The notes: generated by a model from the sequence alone, not told the origin. 64,000 bases of DNA from an uncultured Nesterenkonia sp. (GCA_946222885.1 CAMIAK010000007.1:62001-126000), one strand, 5' to 3'. Shown: positions 49,423-58,304, counted from the stretch's first letter. Numbers and translations: made by a program.

Positions 49423-50675
49423 CGTTCTTCTCCTGACTTCACGTCTGTGACATCTGCGGTGAACTCTCCTGAGGCCACCATGACCTGCACCCCGTCCCCG
49501 GGGCTGAGCTCGGCGGCGTCGCGGATGATCTGCCGCCCGGACTGGACCACGGCGTAGCCCCGGTCCAGGGTGGACTGCGGGGAGAGTCCGGTCACCCGGG
49601 CGCGGGTGTGGGCCACCCAGTCCTGGGCACGGGCCACCGCCGCCTCCATGGAGACCAGGCCGCGGCGGCGGAGGCCGGCCAGCTCCTCGCCGCGGACCGA
49701 GATCATATCCTCCGGTCGGGCCAGCACCGGCCGGCTGCGCACAGCCTCCAGCCATTCGGCCTCGCGGGCGATCAGCCGCTCCACTCCCTGGGACATCCGG
49801 GTCCGGGCCCCGGCGATGTTCTCCCGCTCCTGTGCCTCGTCCGGGACCAGCAGCTTGGCCGAGCCGGTGGGGGTGGAGGCCCGCACATCGGCGACCTCGT
49901 CCAGCAGCGGCCGGTCGGCCTCATGGCCGATGGCCGAGACCACCGGCGTCCGGGCCTCGGAGACCGCCCGGAGCAGCCGCTCGTCCGAGAAGGGGAGGAT
50001 GACCTCCTCCAGCGCACCGCCGCCGCGGGCGATCACGATGACGTCCACCTCTTCGGCGGCGTCCAGCTCCGCCAGCGCCTGGGCCACGGCTGAGGGGGCG
50101 GAGGCACCCTGGACTGCGACCTCCCGGACCTCGAACTCGGCGGCGGCCCACCGGGCATGGACGTTGCGCAGCACATCCTTCTTCGCGTCCGAGTCCCGGC
50201 CGGTGATCAGCCCGATCCGCTGGGGGAGCAGGGGCAGCGGCTGCTTGCGGGCCTCCTCGAAGAGCCCCTCGGCGGTCAGCTGCCGTTTGAGCTGCTCGAC
50301 CCTGGCCAGCAGGTCGCCCAGGCCCACCGGGCGCATCTGCTGGGTCACCAGGGAGAGCCGGCCGGTCTTCTCATAGAGGTTCGGCCGCACCTGGGCGACC
50401 ACCCGGGAGCCCGGCTGGACGACGCCGTCGAGGCCGGAGGCCACGTTGCGCCAGGCCACGCAGGAGAAGGAGACCTCCTGCTCCAGATCCCTCAGCGTCA
50501 TCCAGGCATTGCCGTTGCGCACGGTGAACTCCACCAGCTGGCCCTCCACCCAGGTGGGGGGCACGCGCTCGATATGCGCCTTGAGCTTGCCGGAGAAATG
50601 GCTCAGCGGCCACGGGGTCTCCGCAGAGGTCTCCTGGCTGGAGGCGGGGATGCTGGAGGCAGGTATGGTTGCCAT
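49419..50675 (-). CDS. xseA: Exodeoxyribonuclease VII large subunit
   Basis: Catalytic subunit, 418 residues, with an N-terminal OB-fold (about 27-120, HIERVPPTWVEGQLVEFTV), the catalytic region PLLPQRIGLITGRDSDAKKD and IARGGGALEEVILPFSDERL, and a C-terminal coiled coil and DRGYAVVQSG strand. ATG 50675 follows TAGGCT by seven bases; upstream ATG 50741 would add a poorly conserved 22-residue extension. xseB overlaps its stop. The gene is divergent from the membrane protein at 50747. Confidence 0.95.
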   Translation of the reverse strand: MATIPASSIPASSQETSAETPWPLSHFSGKLKAHIERVPPTWVEGQLVEFTVRNGNAWMTLRDLEQEVSFSCVAWRNVASGLDGVVQPGSRVVAQVRPNLYEKTGRLSLVTQQMRPVGLGDLLARVEQLKRQLTAEGLFEEARKQPLPLLPQRIGLITGRDSDAKKDVLRNVHARWAAAEFEVREVAVQGASAPSAVAQALAELDAAEEVDVIVIARGGGALEEVILPFSDERLLRAVSEARTPVVSAIGHEADRPLLDEVADVRASTPTGSAKLLVPDEAQERENIAGARTRMSQGVERLIAREAEWLEAVRSRPVLARPEDMISVRGEELAGLRRRGLVSMEAAVARAQDWVAHTRARVTGLSPQSTLDRGYAVVQSGRQIIRDAAELSPGDGVQVMVASGEFTADVTDVKSGEER

Positions 50676-50746
50676 GGGATACAGCCTATTGCAGGCCGGG
50701 GACATGGGTCCGCGACCTGTGGAGAACCACCGGAGGTCCACCGCCC

Positions 50747-51640
50747 ATGCGCAACGCCCTCGCCGTGCTCTGCCTCATCTGCAGCGGACTGCTCTCCGCG
50801 GCGTCCCTGGCCGGCCACCAGATCGACCAGCTGCTCCGGGAGGAGGAGCCCATCCGGGAGATCGCCGGGGAGCTGCCGGAGGACGAGCAGTTCTCCGCGG
50901 CGGTGTCCCAGATCATGGTCTCCGAGCTCTCCGGCCGGCTGCCCGAGGGCGTGAGCGGATTCATCGGCGGTGGAGTGGAGGACTTCGTCAGCGGCGTCGT
51001 CGGAGGCCTGCTGGACGACGAGCGCACCCGCCAGGCCTGGGACGAGACCCTGCAGACCACCCGGGCCGACTATGTGGAGCGGCTCGACCGGCTCTTCGCC
51101 GAGGGCACCACCGGTGACACCTCCGAGCTGGACGTCCGCGTGGACCTGGAGCCGATGGCCGGTGCGGTCGCCGCCTCGCTGGTGGACAGCATCCCGCTGG
51201 TCGACGCCGACAGCTTCGACATCCCGACCCCGGAGATGGTGGTGGACATCGAAGCCGCCACCGACGGCGACGCCGACCCCTACACCTGGGCCACGCTGGC
51301 CGCGGCCAGCCAGTACTGGGCCGCGCTCGCTGTCGCCGCCGGGGTGCTGCTGCTCCTCGGCCTGATCCTGGGCACCGGGAAGGGCCGCTGGGCCGCGCTC
51401 TCGGTGGGCGGGATCACCGCGGCGCTGGCCGGGACCTGGATCGCGCTGACCGTGGCCTCCCCGGACTTCGAGCAGCCGGAGCAGCTGCCCCAGGAGACCT
51501 CGGCGATCCTGCAGCATGTGGAGGCCCAGTTCACCGGGTGGGCACAGCCTGCCTGGTGGCTGTTCGTGGCCGGAGCGGCCGCCGTCGTGGTGCTCGGGCT
51601 GCTGGGTGCGCTGGTGGCCCGCCCTGTGCAGCGCCGGTAG
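50747..51640 (+). CDS. Membrane protein, unknown function
   Basis: Protein of 297 residues with an N-terminal helix or signal anchor (ALAVLCLICSGLLSAASLA), an acidic external domain of about 170 residues, and three hydrophobic segments near the C terminus (ALAVAAGVLLLLGLILG, ALSVGGITAALAGTWIAL, LFVAGAAAVVVLGLLGALV). ATG 50747 is preceded by GGAGG ten bases upstream. Its TAG stop forms the first three bases of the ispH -10. No family recognised; the layout is that of an actinobacterial envelope protein. Confidence 0.65.
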   Translation: MRNALAVLCLICSGLLSAASLAGHQIDQLLREEEPIREIAGELPEDEQFSAAVSQIMVSELSGRLPEGVSGFIGGGVEDFVSGVVGGLLDDERTRQAWDETLQTTRADYVERLDRLFAEGTTGDTSELDVRVDLEPMAGAVAASLVDSIPLVDADSFDIPTPEMVVDIEAATDGDADPYTWATLAAASQYWAALAVAAGVLLLLGLILGTGKGRWAALSVGGITAALAGTWIALTVASPDFEQPEQLPQETSAILQHVEAQFTGWAQPAWWLFVAGAAAVVVLGLLGALVARPVQRR

Positions 51641-51643
51641 ACT
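51638..51643 (+). promoter_or_regulatory. -10 of ispH overlapping an upstream stop codon
   Basis: TAGACT begins with the TAG stop of the membrane-protein gene and ends six bases before ATG 51650, giving a leaderless ispH transcript. There is no Shine-Dalgarno before the ATG. Confidence 0.5.
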
Positions 51644-51649
51644 TGGGCC

Positions 51650-52777
51650 ATGACCACCACTGCAGCGCCTGCCCGTCCGAACGCCAAGCGCCAGCACATC
51701 TCGGTCCCCACCCCGATGGTTCCGCGCAAGCGGCGCAGCCCGGAGGAGGTCGCCGCGGCTTCCTCCTTCGAGGGGCCGCGGAAGGTCCTGCTGGCCGCTC
51801 CCCGCGGCTACTGCGCAGGGGTGGACCGTGCGGTCATCGCCGTGGAGAAGGCCCTGGAGACCCACGGCGCCCCGGTGTACGTCCGCAAGGAGATCGTGCA
51901 CAACCGCCATGTCGTGGACACGCTCACCGAGAAGGGCGTCATCTTCGTGGAGGAGGCCGATGAGGTCCCGGAGGGCGAGCTGCTGGTCTTCTCCGCCCAC
52001 GGCGTCTCCCCGGCGGTCAAGCAGTCCGCGGCGGACCGGAACCTGGAGACCATCGACGCGACCTGCCCGCTGGTCACCAAGGTGCACCGGGAGGCGGTGC
52101 GCTTCACCACCAAGGATGACTTCCACATCCTGCTGATCGGACACGACGGGCATGAGGAGGTCGAGGGGACCTATGGCCACGCACCGGAGAACACCACGAT
52201 CGTCAACGGTCCGTGGGAGGTCGACGAGATCGACGTTCCGGACCCGGACCGGCTCATCTGGCTCTCCCAGACCACGCTTTCGGTGGACGAGACGATGGAG
52301 ACGGTCCAGAAGCTCAGGGAGAGGTTCCCGAACCTCCAGGATCCTCCTTCGGATGACATCTGCTACGCCACGTCCAACCGTCAGGCGGCGATCAAGAAGG
52401 TCGCCCCGCAGGTGGACCTGGTGATCGTGGTCGGATCGGCCAACTCCTCGAACTCGGTGCGTCTGAAGGAGGTCGCCAAGGAGTACGGGGCCAAGCGGGC
52501 CGAGCGGGTGGACTATGCGAACCAGGTGGACGAGGCTTGGTTCGAGGACGCCCAGACGATCGGCGTGACCTCGGGCGCCTCCGTGCCGGAGGTGCTGGTC
52601 CAGGACGTGCTGCGCCTGCTGGAGGAGTACGGCTACGGCGACGTCGAGGAGATCGTCACCGCAGAGGAGGACATCATCTTCTCCCTGCCCAAGGAGGTCC
52701 GGAAGGCGCTGAAGGAAGCAGGGGCCGACGACGTCGGCCGAGGCGGGCGCCGCCGCAGCGCCTGCAGCACCAGCTGA
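51650..52777 (+). CDS. ispH: 4-hydroxy-3-methylbut-2-enyl diphosphate reductase
   Basis: Last enzyme of the MEP isoprenoid pathway, 375 residues, an iron-sulfur protein that makes IPP and DMAPP from HMBPP. The three cluster cysteines are Cys55 (PRGYCAGVDRA), Cys139 (IDATCPLVTKVH) and Cys238 (DDICYATSNRQ); the catalytic Glu lies in the EIVHNRHVV / SAHGVSP region of the fold. The N terminus has about 40 extra residues compared with E. coli IspH, usual in actinobacteria. It starts at ATG 51650, probably leaderless. Convergent with rmuC, 32 bases apart. Confidence 0.97.
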   Translation: MTTTAAPARPNAKRQHISVPTPMVPRKRRSPEEVAAASSFEGPRKVLLAAPRGYCAGVDRAVIAVEKALETHGAPVYVRKEIVHNRHVVDTLTEKGVIFVEEADEVPEGELLVFSAHGVSPAVKQSAADRNLETIDATCPLVTKVHREAVRFTTKDDFHILLIGHDGHEEVEGTYGHAPENTTIVNGPWEVDEIDVPDPDRLIWLSQTTLSVDETMETVQKLRERFPNLQDPPSDDICYATSNRQAAIKKVAPQVDLVIVVGSANSSNSVRLKEVAKEYGAKRAERVDYANQVDEAWFEDAQTIGVTSGASVPEVLVQDVLRLLEEYGYGDVEEIVTAEEDIIFSLPKEVRKALKEAGADDVGRGGRRRSACSTS

Positions 52778-52809
52778 TCTCCGGCGCACCGGCTGAGCCT
52801 CCGGCGGCC

Positions 52810-54021
52810 TCATTCCGGACGCGACAGGCGGGGGCCCGGGTGGTTCACCTCGGCTTCGACCTGTCTCACCTGGAGCGTCTCGCCGAGGTCTTCGGGCTCT
52901 GCCGCGGCGTCTGTCCCGGCGTCGCTGAGCTGCAGGCGGCTGATGGTCTCCACCTTCGGCATGACCTGGCGCTCGATGTTGCCCAGCAGGCCGTTGTAGG
53001 CCTGGACCGCCTGGCGCAGGCGGTCCCCGGTCCGGCCCAGGTGTTCGCTCATCTTCTCCAGCCGGCGGTAGAGCTCGCGGGAGTGGGCGATGATCTCGTT
53101 CATGTTGCTCGCCAGCCGCTCCTGCCGCCAGGCGGTCTCCACCGCCTTCAGGCTCGCCAGCAGAGAGGCGGGGGAGACCAGGGTGACTCCGCGGCCCAGT
53201 GCGTACTCCAGCAGGGCGGGGTCGGCCTCCAGGGCTGCTGAGAGCAGCGACTCGGCCGGCAGGAAGCAGAAGACGACGTCGGCGGAGTGCTCCACCGATC
53301 CTGCGTAGCCCTTCGAGGACAGCGCGGTGACGTGCTGACGCAGGGCCTTGGCCTGGGCTGCGGGGTCAGAAGCGTCCAGAGGCGCCTTGGCGTCGATGAC
53401 CAGGTGTCTCCGGCCGGGCAGGTGGATGACCATGTCCGGGCGCAGCGCGGCGCCGTCCTCGGTGCGCACCGAATGCTGCTCGGTGAAGTCCACGTGCGGG
53501 ATCATACCGGCGGCCTCCACGATGCGGCGCAGCTGGACCTCCCCCCAGCGGCCGCGTGCGGTGGTGGAGTGCAGGCTGCCGAGCAGCGCCTGGGTGGACT
53601 CGATGATCTTCCGGTCGCTCTGCGCCGCGGTCTGCAGCTGTTCGCTGAGCCTGGACTGCTGGGCGGCCCGTTCGGTCTCCAGCTCCTGGATCCGCCGCTG
53701 CATCTCCGTCACTCCCTGGCGCACGGGGTGCAGCATCTCCACCAGGGACTCGCGCTCCCGGGCTCCGGCGGCCTCCTCGGCGCGCTGGCGCTCCAGCTCC
53801 TGGAGCCGGCCCTGGGCTGCGGCGAGCTCCTGACCTGCCGTGTTCAGCTGTTCCCGTGCGCCCTCGAGGGCGGCGCGCAGCTCATCCCGTTCCTGGGCGA
53901 GGCCGGCGGCGCGGCCGTCGTCGCCCGCTCCGCCGCCCAGCCTCCGGAGGAGGAAGGCGCCGAGCACCGCACCGAGGATGACTCCTGCCAGCAGGCCGAT
54001 CAGCAATGACGTCGAATCCAT
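52810..54021 (-). CDS. rmuC: DNA recombination protein RmuC
   Basis: Protein of 403 residues with an N-terminal membrane anchor (LLIGLLAGVILGAVLGAFLL), a long coiled coil rich in Gln and Glu (about 35-140), and the RmuC nuclease-like domain (GRWGEVQLRRIVEAAGM, LVIDAKAPLDA, FCFLPAESLLSAALE). It is thought to limit inversions at inverted repeats. ATG 54021 puts the anchor at the terminus; ATG 54033 is also possible. Divergent from the histidine phosphatase gene. Confidence 0.92.
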   Translation of the reverse strand: MDSTSLLIGLLAGVILGAVLGAFLLRRLGGGAGDDGRAAGLAQERDELRAALEGAREQLNTAGQELAAAQGRLQELERQRAEEAAGARERESLVEMLHPVRQGVTEMQRRIQELETERAAQQSRLSEQLQTAAQSDRKIIESTQALLGSLHSTTARGRWGEVQLRRIVEAAGMIPHVDFTEQHSVRTEDGAALRPDMVIHLPGRRHLVIDAKAPLDASDPAAQAKALRQHVTALSSKGYAGSVEHSADVVFCFLPAESLLSAALEADPALLEYALGRGVTLVSPASLLASLKAVETAWRQERLASNMNEIIAHSRELYRRLEKMSEHLGRTGDRLRQAVQAYNGLLGNIERQVMPKVETISRLQLSDAGTDAAAEPEDLGETLQVRQVEAEVNHPGPRLSRPE

Positions 54022-54136
54022 GTGACCCAGCATCTCAGCCCCCGGTGACATGGATCGGTGACAGGCGAAGAGGTGTGTCCCCTCCATGGCATAGGCTGAA
54101 GGCTGATTCCGTCGACGAGTGTTATGAGGAGCATGC

Positions 54137-54895
54137 ATGATCCGGGTTCTGCTGGTGCGGCACGGCGAGACCGAATGGAACAAGGACCACCGGCTGCAGG
54201 GCCATTCGGACATCTCTCTGGCGGAGTCGGGGGAGGTCCAGGCGGCGACCACCGGCGCCTTCGTCCGGGCCCAGCATCCGCGTCAGGCGCATGTCTCCTC
54301 GCTGGTGCGCACCCAGCAGACCTTCGAGCAGTTCGGCCTGGACCTGCGGCCGCGGATCTGGGACGAGCTGCGCGAGCAGAACCTGGGGGAGTGGGAGGGC
54401 GCGTACGCTGCGGAGATCAGGGACACCTATCCGCAGGAGTTCGAGGCCTGGCGCGCCGGCACCTACACCCCGGAGGGCGGAGAGTCCTATGAGGCGCTGG
54501 TCTCCCGGATGAAGGGCGCGTTCTTCGAGATCGTGCGCAGCACCGCAGAGATCGAGCCGACCCCCTCCGCCGACCTCAGCTTCGAGCTGCGCACCACCGT
54601 CCTGGTCTCCCACGGGGCGGCGCTGCGCGTGCTCTTCGAAGGTCTGGGACTGATCGACCGCAGGCAGTTCATCCCGCTGACCCCCGCCGCGGCCACTGTG
54701 ATCGACATCCCGCTGCATCACGGCCCGGTCTCCAGCTCCCTGCCCAAGAGCGGCCTGGACGACGGCGGGCCGGATGAGCGTCAGCGCATCGCGGCTCTCT
54801 CCGACGCCGAGATCGAGGACCTCTGCCGGCTGCGCCTGATCAACCTCTCCCCGGAGCTGCTGAACCCCGCCGCGACAGAGACCTCCGCCATCTGA
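54137..54895 (+). CDS. Histidine phosphatase family protein
   Basis: Phosphoglycerate-mutase-like phosphatase of 252 residues. The phosphohistidine is in VRHGETEWN (residue 9 region), the acid/base region is LGEWEGAYAAE, and the second His is in VSHGAALR. The C-terminal 50 residues form a charged extension. The start at 54137 has GAGGAG upstream. Substrate not identifiable; phosphosugars or alpha-ribazole-like phosphates are common. A TAGGCT -10 lies about 40 bases upstream of the ATG. Followed 10 bases later by a membrane protein gene. Confidence 0.85.
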   Translation: MIRVLLVRHGETEWNKDHRLQGHSDISLAESGEVQAATTGAFVRAQHPRQAHVSSLVRTQQTFEQFGLDLRPRIWDELREQNLGEWEGAYAAEIRDTYPQEFEAWRAGTYTPEGGESYEALVSRMKGAFFEIVRSTAEIEPTPSADLSFELRTTVLVSHGAALRVLFEGLGLIDRRQFIPLTPAAATVIDIPLHHGPVSSSLPKSGLDDGGPDERQRIAALSDAEIEDLCRLRLINLSPELLNPAATETSAI

Positions 54896-54905
54896 GGGAT
54901 CCCGG

Positions 54906-55304
54906 ATGGACTTCGCGCTCATCATCGGTTCCGTCTCCACGCTGCACGCCGCGGTGATCATGCTGGTGATCTGCATCGGGGCCCGCGGAGGCGGCATGGA
55001 GCGCAACCAGAACATCGGCATCCGGATCTGGTCCACCATGTCCTCGCACCGAGCCTGGGCGGCAGGGCACGGTGCCGCCGTGCCCTGGTGCTGGGCCGGC
55101 CTGACGCTCTCGGCGGTCTTCCTGGCGGCCGCCGTGGTCCTCTACCGGGACGCGGAGCAGTTCGGCGAGGGCCTGCTGCGGACCGCCCTCGCCACCGGTG
55201 TGGTCTCAGTGGTCCTGCCCCTGCTGCTCTCGATATGGGCGGCCGACCGTGCCGCCAAACGCGTACTGGTGGAGGAGCACCTGGAGGAGGAGCACGGGTC
55301 ATGA
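54906..55304 (+). CDS. SdpI-family-like membrane protein
   Basis: Protein of 132 residues with three hydrophobic segments (LIIGSVSTLHAAVIMLVICI, AGLTLSAVFLAAAVVLY, LATGVVSVVLPLLLSIWAA). The loop NIGIRIWSTMSSHRAWAAGH resembles the GIRTPxTxxSxxxWxxxH motif of the SdpI/YhfL family, which contains the immunity protein to the Bacillus SdpC toxin. No sdpR or toxin gene is adjacent, so immunity is not implied. ATG 54906 lies 10 bases after the phosphatase stop. Confidence 0.6.
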   Translation: MDFALIIGSVSTLHAAVIMLVICIGARGGGMERNQNIGIRIWSTMSSHRAWAAGHGAAVPWCWAGLTLSAVFLAAAVVLYRDAEQFGEGLLRTALATGVVSVVLPLLLSIWAADRAAKRVLVEEHLEEEHGS

Positions 55305-55315
55305 CAGATGTCATG
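55300..55315. promoter_or_regulatory. Palindrome CATGACA-GA-TGTCATG before ABC operon
   Basis: A perfect 16-base palindrome with 7-base arms at the end of the SdpI-like gene, 58 bases upstream of the ABC exporter ATG. TCATGAC-type symmetric sites are typical targets of LiaR/DesR-like LuxR response regulators, and such a regulator closes this operon. It is a good autoregulation candidate. Confidence 0.55.
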
Positions 55316-55372
55316 GGGGATCCGTGACAGCTGCTCTAGGCTCGCCGGCCTCCGGCACAGAAGACTGGGGCC

Positions 55373-56350
55373 ATGGACACAGCAGCAGAACCCATCATCC
55401 GTATCCGGGATGTCCGCCGCAGCTATCCCGACGGCGACGGCGGCACCCTCCATGCCGTGGACGGGGTCTCCCTGGACTTCGCCCCCGGTGAGGTCACCGC
55501 GATCCTCGGGCCCAACGGGGCAGGCAAGACCACGCTGATCGATATGGTCCTGGGGCTCAACGAGCCCAGCGCCGGCGCGATCGAGGTCTTCGGCGGATCT
55601 CCCCGCAGGGCGGTCCGGGCCGGACGTGTCGGAGCGCTCCTGCAGACCGGCGGCCTGCTGGCCGACCTCACGGTCAGGGAGACCGTCCAGATCATCGCGG
55701 CCCTGCACAAGGACTCCCTCCCGGTGGAGGAGGTCATGGAGACCGCAGGGATCACCGGCATCGGCTCCCGGGCCGTGGGGAAGTGCTCCGGCGGGCAGCA
55801 GCAGCGGCTGAAGTTCGCCCTGGCCCTGCTCCCGCGCCCGGACCTGATCATCCTGGACGAGCCTACAGCTGGCATGGACCCCAGCGCCCGGCACGAGTTC
55901 TGGGACCGGATGCGGGCTCAGGCGGAGGCCGGGACCACGGTCCTCTTCGCCACCCACTATCTGGAGGAGGCCGAGCAGTTCGCCCGCCGCACGGTGCTGA
56001 TGCACCAGGGGCAGGTCATCGCCGACGGCCCCACTGCGGAGGTCCAGCGCCGGGCGGGCGCGGCCCATGTGGCGGTGAGCTGGCCGGCCTCGGAGGCTGC
56101 CCTTCAGTCCCTGCCGCACGTCATCTCGCACAGCGTCCAGGGCACGCGGATCACCTTCCGCACCGACGACGCCGACGCCCTGGCCCGGCACCTGCTCACC
56201 GAGACACCGGCGGAGAACCTCACCGTGCGCCCGGCCAGCCTGGAGGAGGCCTTCATGCTGCTCACCGGCCAGGACAGCGCCGAACAGGGCCAGAACGCCC
56301 TGGCCCCGGAGGCCCCGGCCCAGACCGCCCCGCAGGAGGAGACCCGATGA
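55373..56350 (+). CDS. ABC transporter ATP-binding protein (exporter type)
   Basis: ATPase of 325 residues in the DrrA/NodI/YadG group. Walker A is GPNGAGKTT, the signature CSGGQQQRLKFALALL, Walker B LIILDEPTAGMD and the switch His in FATHYLEEA. A C-terminal region of about 100 residues follows the ATPase core. ATG 55373 follows AAGACT by six bases. With the permease and the DesK/DesR-type pair it resembles lipid or antibiotic export modules that sense membrane state. Its stop overlaps the permease ATG (ATGA). Confidence 0.9.
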   Translation: MDTAAEPIIRIRDVRRSYPDGDGGTLHAVDGVSLDFAPGEVTAILGPNGAGKTTLIDMVLGLNEPSAGAIEVFGGSPRRAVRAGRVGALLQTGGLLADLTVRETVQIIAALHKDSLPVEEVMETAGITGIGSRAVGKCSGGQQQRLKFALALLPRPDLIILDEPTAGMDPSARHEFWDRMRAQAEAGTTVLFATHYLEEAEQFARRTVLMHQGQVIADGPTAEVQRRAGAAHVAVSWPASEAALQSLPHVISHSVQGTRITFRTDDADALARHLLTETPAENLTVRPASLEEAFMLLTGQDSAEQGQNALAPEAPAQTAPQEETR

Positions 56351-57117
56351 ACCTCACCGCCTACATCCTCATGGACTTCTGGAGGAATCTCCGGAACTTC
56401 GCCAACTCCTTCTTCATCATCGTGCTGCCGGCGGTGCTGTTCCTGATCTTCGGGGTCAGCGCGGACTGGAACGAGTTCCCGCTGCCCACCGGACACGGCA
56501 ACGTCAGCGCCTATACGCTGATCGGCATCGCCGTCTACGGGGCGGCCACGGCGACCACCTCGCTGGCCGGGGCCGCCGCCGTCGAGCTCCAGCAGGGCTG
56601 GGGCCGTCAGCTGGCGCTGACCGGGATGCCGCACAGCCTGTTCATCCTGGCCAAATCCGTCATCGCCTTGGTCATGGCGGCCCTGCCGGTGCTCGTGATC
56701 AATGTGGTCGGGCTCTTCACCGCCACGGAGATGGACGCCGGCCGGTGGGTCGCCACAGCGGCGCTGACCGTGCTCGCCTCGCTGCCCTTCGCCCTCTACG
56801 GGCTCGCCGCCGGGCTGGCCTTCCGCTCGGACGCAGCCGTGGGGGCGGCCTCCGGCGTCCTGGTGGTCTTCGCCTTCCTGGGCAACAGCTTCATGCCGCT
56901 GGAGGGGGTCCTGCTCGACGTCGGGCGCTTCACCCCCATGTACGGGGTCACCGCCCTGGCGCGGTACCCGCTGACCGAGGGGGAGATCCTGGCCACCGGA
57001 CAGGACCCGGTCGGCACGGATCCGCTGTGGGGGATCCTGCTGAACATCGCCGTCTGGAGCGTGCTCTTCGCGCTGGCCTGCGTGGCTCTGCGCCGCCGCA
57101 GCACCGCCCGCCGCTGA
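56347..57117 (+). CDS. ABC transporter permease (ABC-2 type)
   Basis: Membrane protein of 256 residues with six predicted helices (first FANSFFIIVLPAVLFLIFGV). The GTAL-type central segment, VVFAFLGNSFMPLEGVLLDV, is typical of ABC-2 permeases. It overlaps the ATPase gene by ATGA; the kinase follows after nine bases. The longer open frame upstream belongs to the ATPase gene in another frame and was rejected. Confidence 0.88.
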   Translation: MNLTAYILMDFWRNLRNFANSFFIIVLPAVLFLIFGVSADWNEFPLPTGHGNVSAYTLIGIAVYGAATATTSLAGAAAVELQQGWGRQLALTGMPHSLFILAKSVIALVMAALPVLVINVVGLFTATEMDAGRWVATAALTVLASLPFALYGLAAGLAFRSDAAVGAASGVLVVFAFLGNSFMPLEGVLLDVGRFTPMYGVTALARYPLTEGEILATGQDPVGTDPLWGILLNIAVWSVLFALACVALRRRSTARR

Positions 57118-57125
57118 GGGGAGAC

Positions 57126-58304
57126 ATGGGAGAGGATGGGAAGATGAGCAGCCCCGCCGCCGGCGCCTCTGCCGCCGCAGACCCCGCCGAACAGCACAGG
57201 AGCGGACAGCGCAGGAAGCCGCAGCACGTCGCCGGGTTCATCTACGCCGGGGTGTGGACGGTCTTCCTGGTGGTCCCGGTGATCGGGACCATCCAGTCCG
57301 ACGCCGCCCTCGGGTGGAGGCTCCTCTCCTACACGGCGACGGCGGCCTTCGGGGTCCTCTACCTGGCCTTGGCCTGGCGCTGGTTCACCGGCTTCGAGGA
57401 GGGCCGCCCGCCGCGGACCCCGCAGCTGGTCGCCGGGGTGGGCGCACTGGCGGGCCTCGCCGCCCTGAGCATCCCCGGGACGGGGAGCTGGGTCTCCGGT
57501 TTCACCCCGTATCTGGCCGCCCTGGTGGTCTACACCTGCCGCCCGAGGGCGGGGATCCCGGCCGGGCTGCTGCTCTGGGCGGTGCCCAGCCTTGCCGCCT
57601 ATCTGCTCGGCGGGATGCCGACCGTGTGGGTGTTCGCCGGGCCGGGCATCGGCATGGCGTTCATCGTGGCGATGCGGCTGACCGAGCACATCGAGACCCG
57701 GGAGCGCCAGCAGGAGCAGCAGGTCCGGCAGGCCGAGGAGCGGAGTTCGCTGGCCCGCGACGTCCACGACGTGCTGGGGCATTCGCTCACGGTGCTGCAC
57801 CTGAAGGCCCAGCTCGCCCGCCGCATGCTCGACGCCGACCCGGAGCGGGCCAGGGCCGAGCTGGCCGAGATCGAGCAGCTGTCCCGCGAGGGTCTCGCCC
57901 AGGTGCGCTCCACGGTCACCCAGCTGCGGCCCCCGCATCTGCCCGGGGAGATCGGCGTCGCACGGGGCTCCCTGGAGGCCGCCGGAATCGCCCCGCAGAT
58001 CAGCGCCTCCCCGGCAGCAGACGATGCTCCGCCGGTGCTCGCCTGGGCGCTGCGCGAGGCGGTCACCAATGTGCTCCGGCACTCCGGGGCCTCCCGCTGC
58101 GAGATCCAGGTGGAGCCGCACCGGGTGAGGATCGCCGACGACGGCGCCGGGCTGGGGGAGAGCCCGGAGGGCAACGGCCTGCGCGGGTTGCGGGAGCGGG
58201 CCGCAGCCGTTGGGGCCCATGTCCTCCTGGGGCGCGCCTATCCTGACGTGGAGGGGACGACGCCGGAGCGTCCCGGCACCGCACTGGAGGTGAGCATCCG
58301 ATGA
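57126..58304 (+). CDS. Sensor histidine kinase (DesK/LiaS-like, HisKA_3)
   Basis: Kinase of 392 residues with five or six membrane helices (about 36-185), a short coiled linker, and the HisKA_3 box with phospho-His214 (ARDVHDVLGHSLTVLHLK); the ATPase domain has EAVTNVLRHSGAS, DDGAGL and GNGLRGLRERA. ATG 57126 follows GAGGGGAGAC; ATG 57144 with GAGG is an alternative. It is coupled to the response regulator gene by an ATGA overlap and lies with an ABC exporter. It probably senses the membrane state or a membrane-active compound. Confidence 0.9.
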   Translation: MGEDGKMSSPAAGASAAADPAEQHRSGQRRKPQHVAGFIYAGVWTVFLVVPVIGTIQSDAALGWRLLSYTATAAFGVLYLALAWRWFTGFEEGRPPRTPQLVAGVGALAGLAALSIPGTGSWVSGFTPYLAALVVYTCRPRAGIPAGLLLWAVPSLAAYLLGGMPTVWVFAGPGIGMAFIVAMRLTEHIETRERQQEQQVRQAEERSSLARDVHDVLGHSLTVLHLKAQLARRMLDADPERARAELAEIEQLSREGLAQVRSTVTQLRPPHLPGEIGVARGSLEAAGIAPQISASPAADDAPPVLAWALREAVTNVLRHSGASRCEIQVEPHRVRIADDGAGLGESPEGNGLRGLRERAAAVGAHVLLGRAYPDVEGTTPERPGTALEVSIR

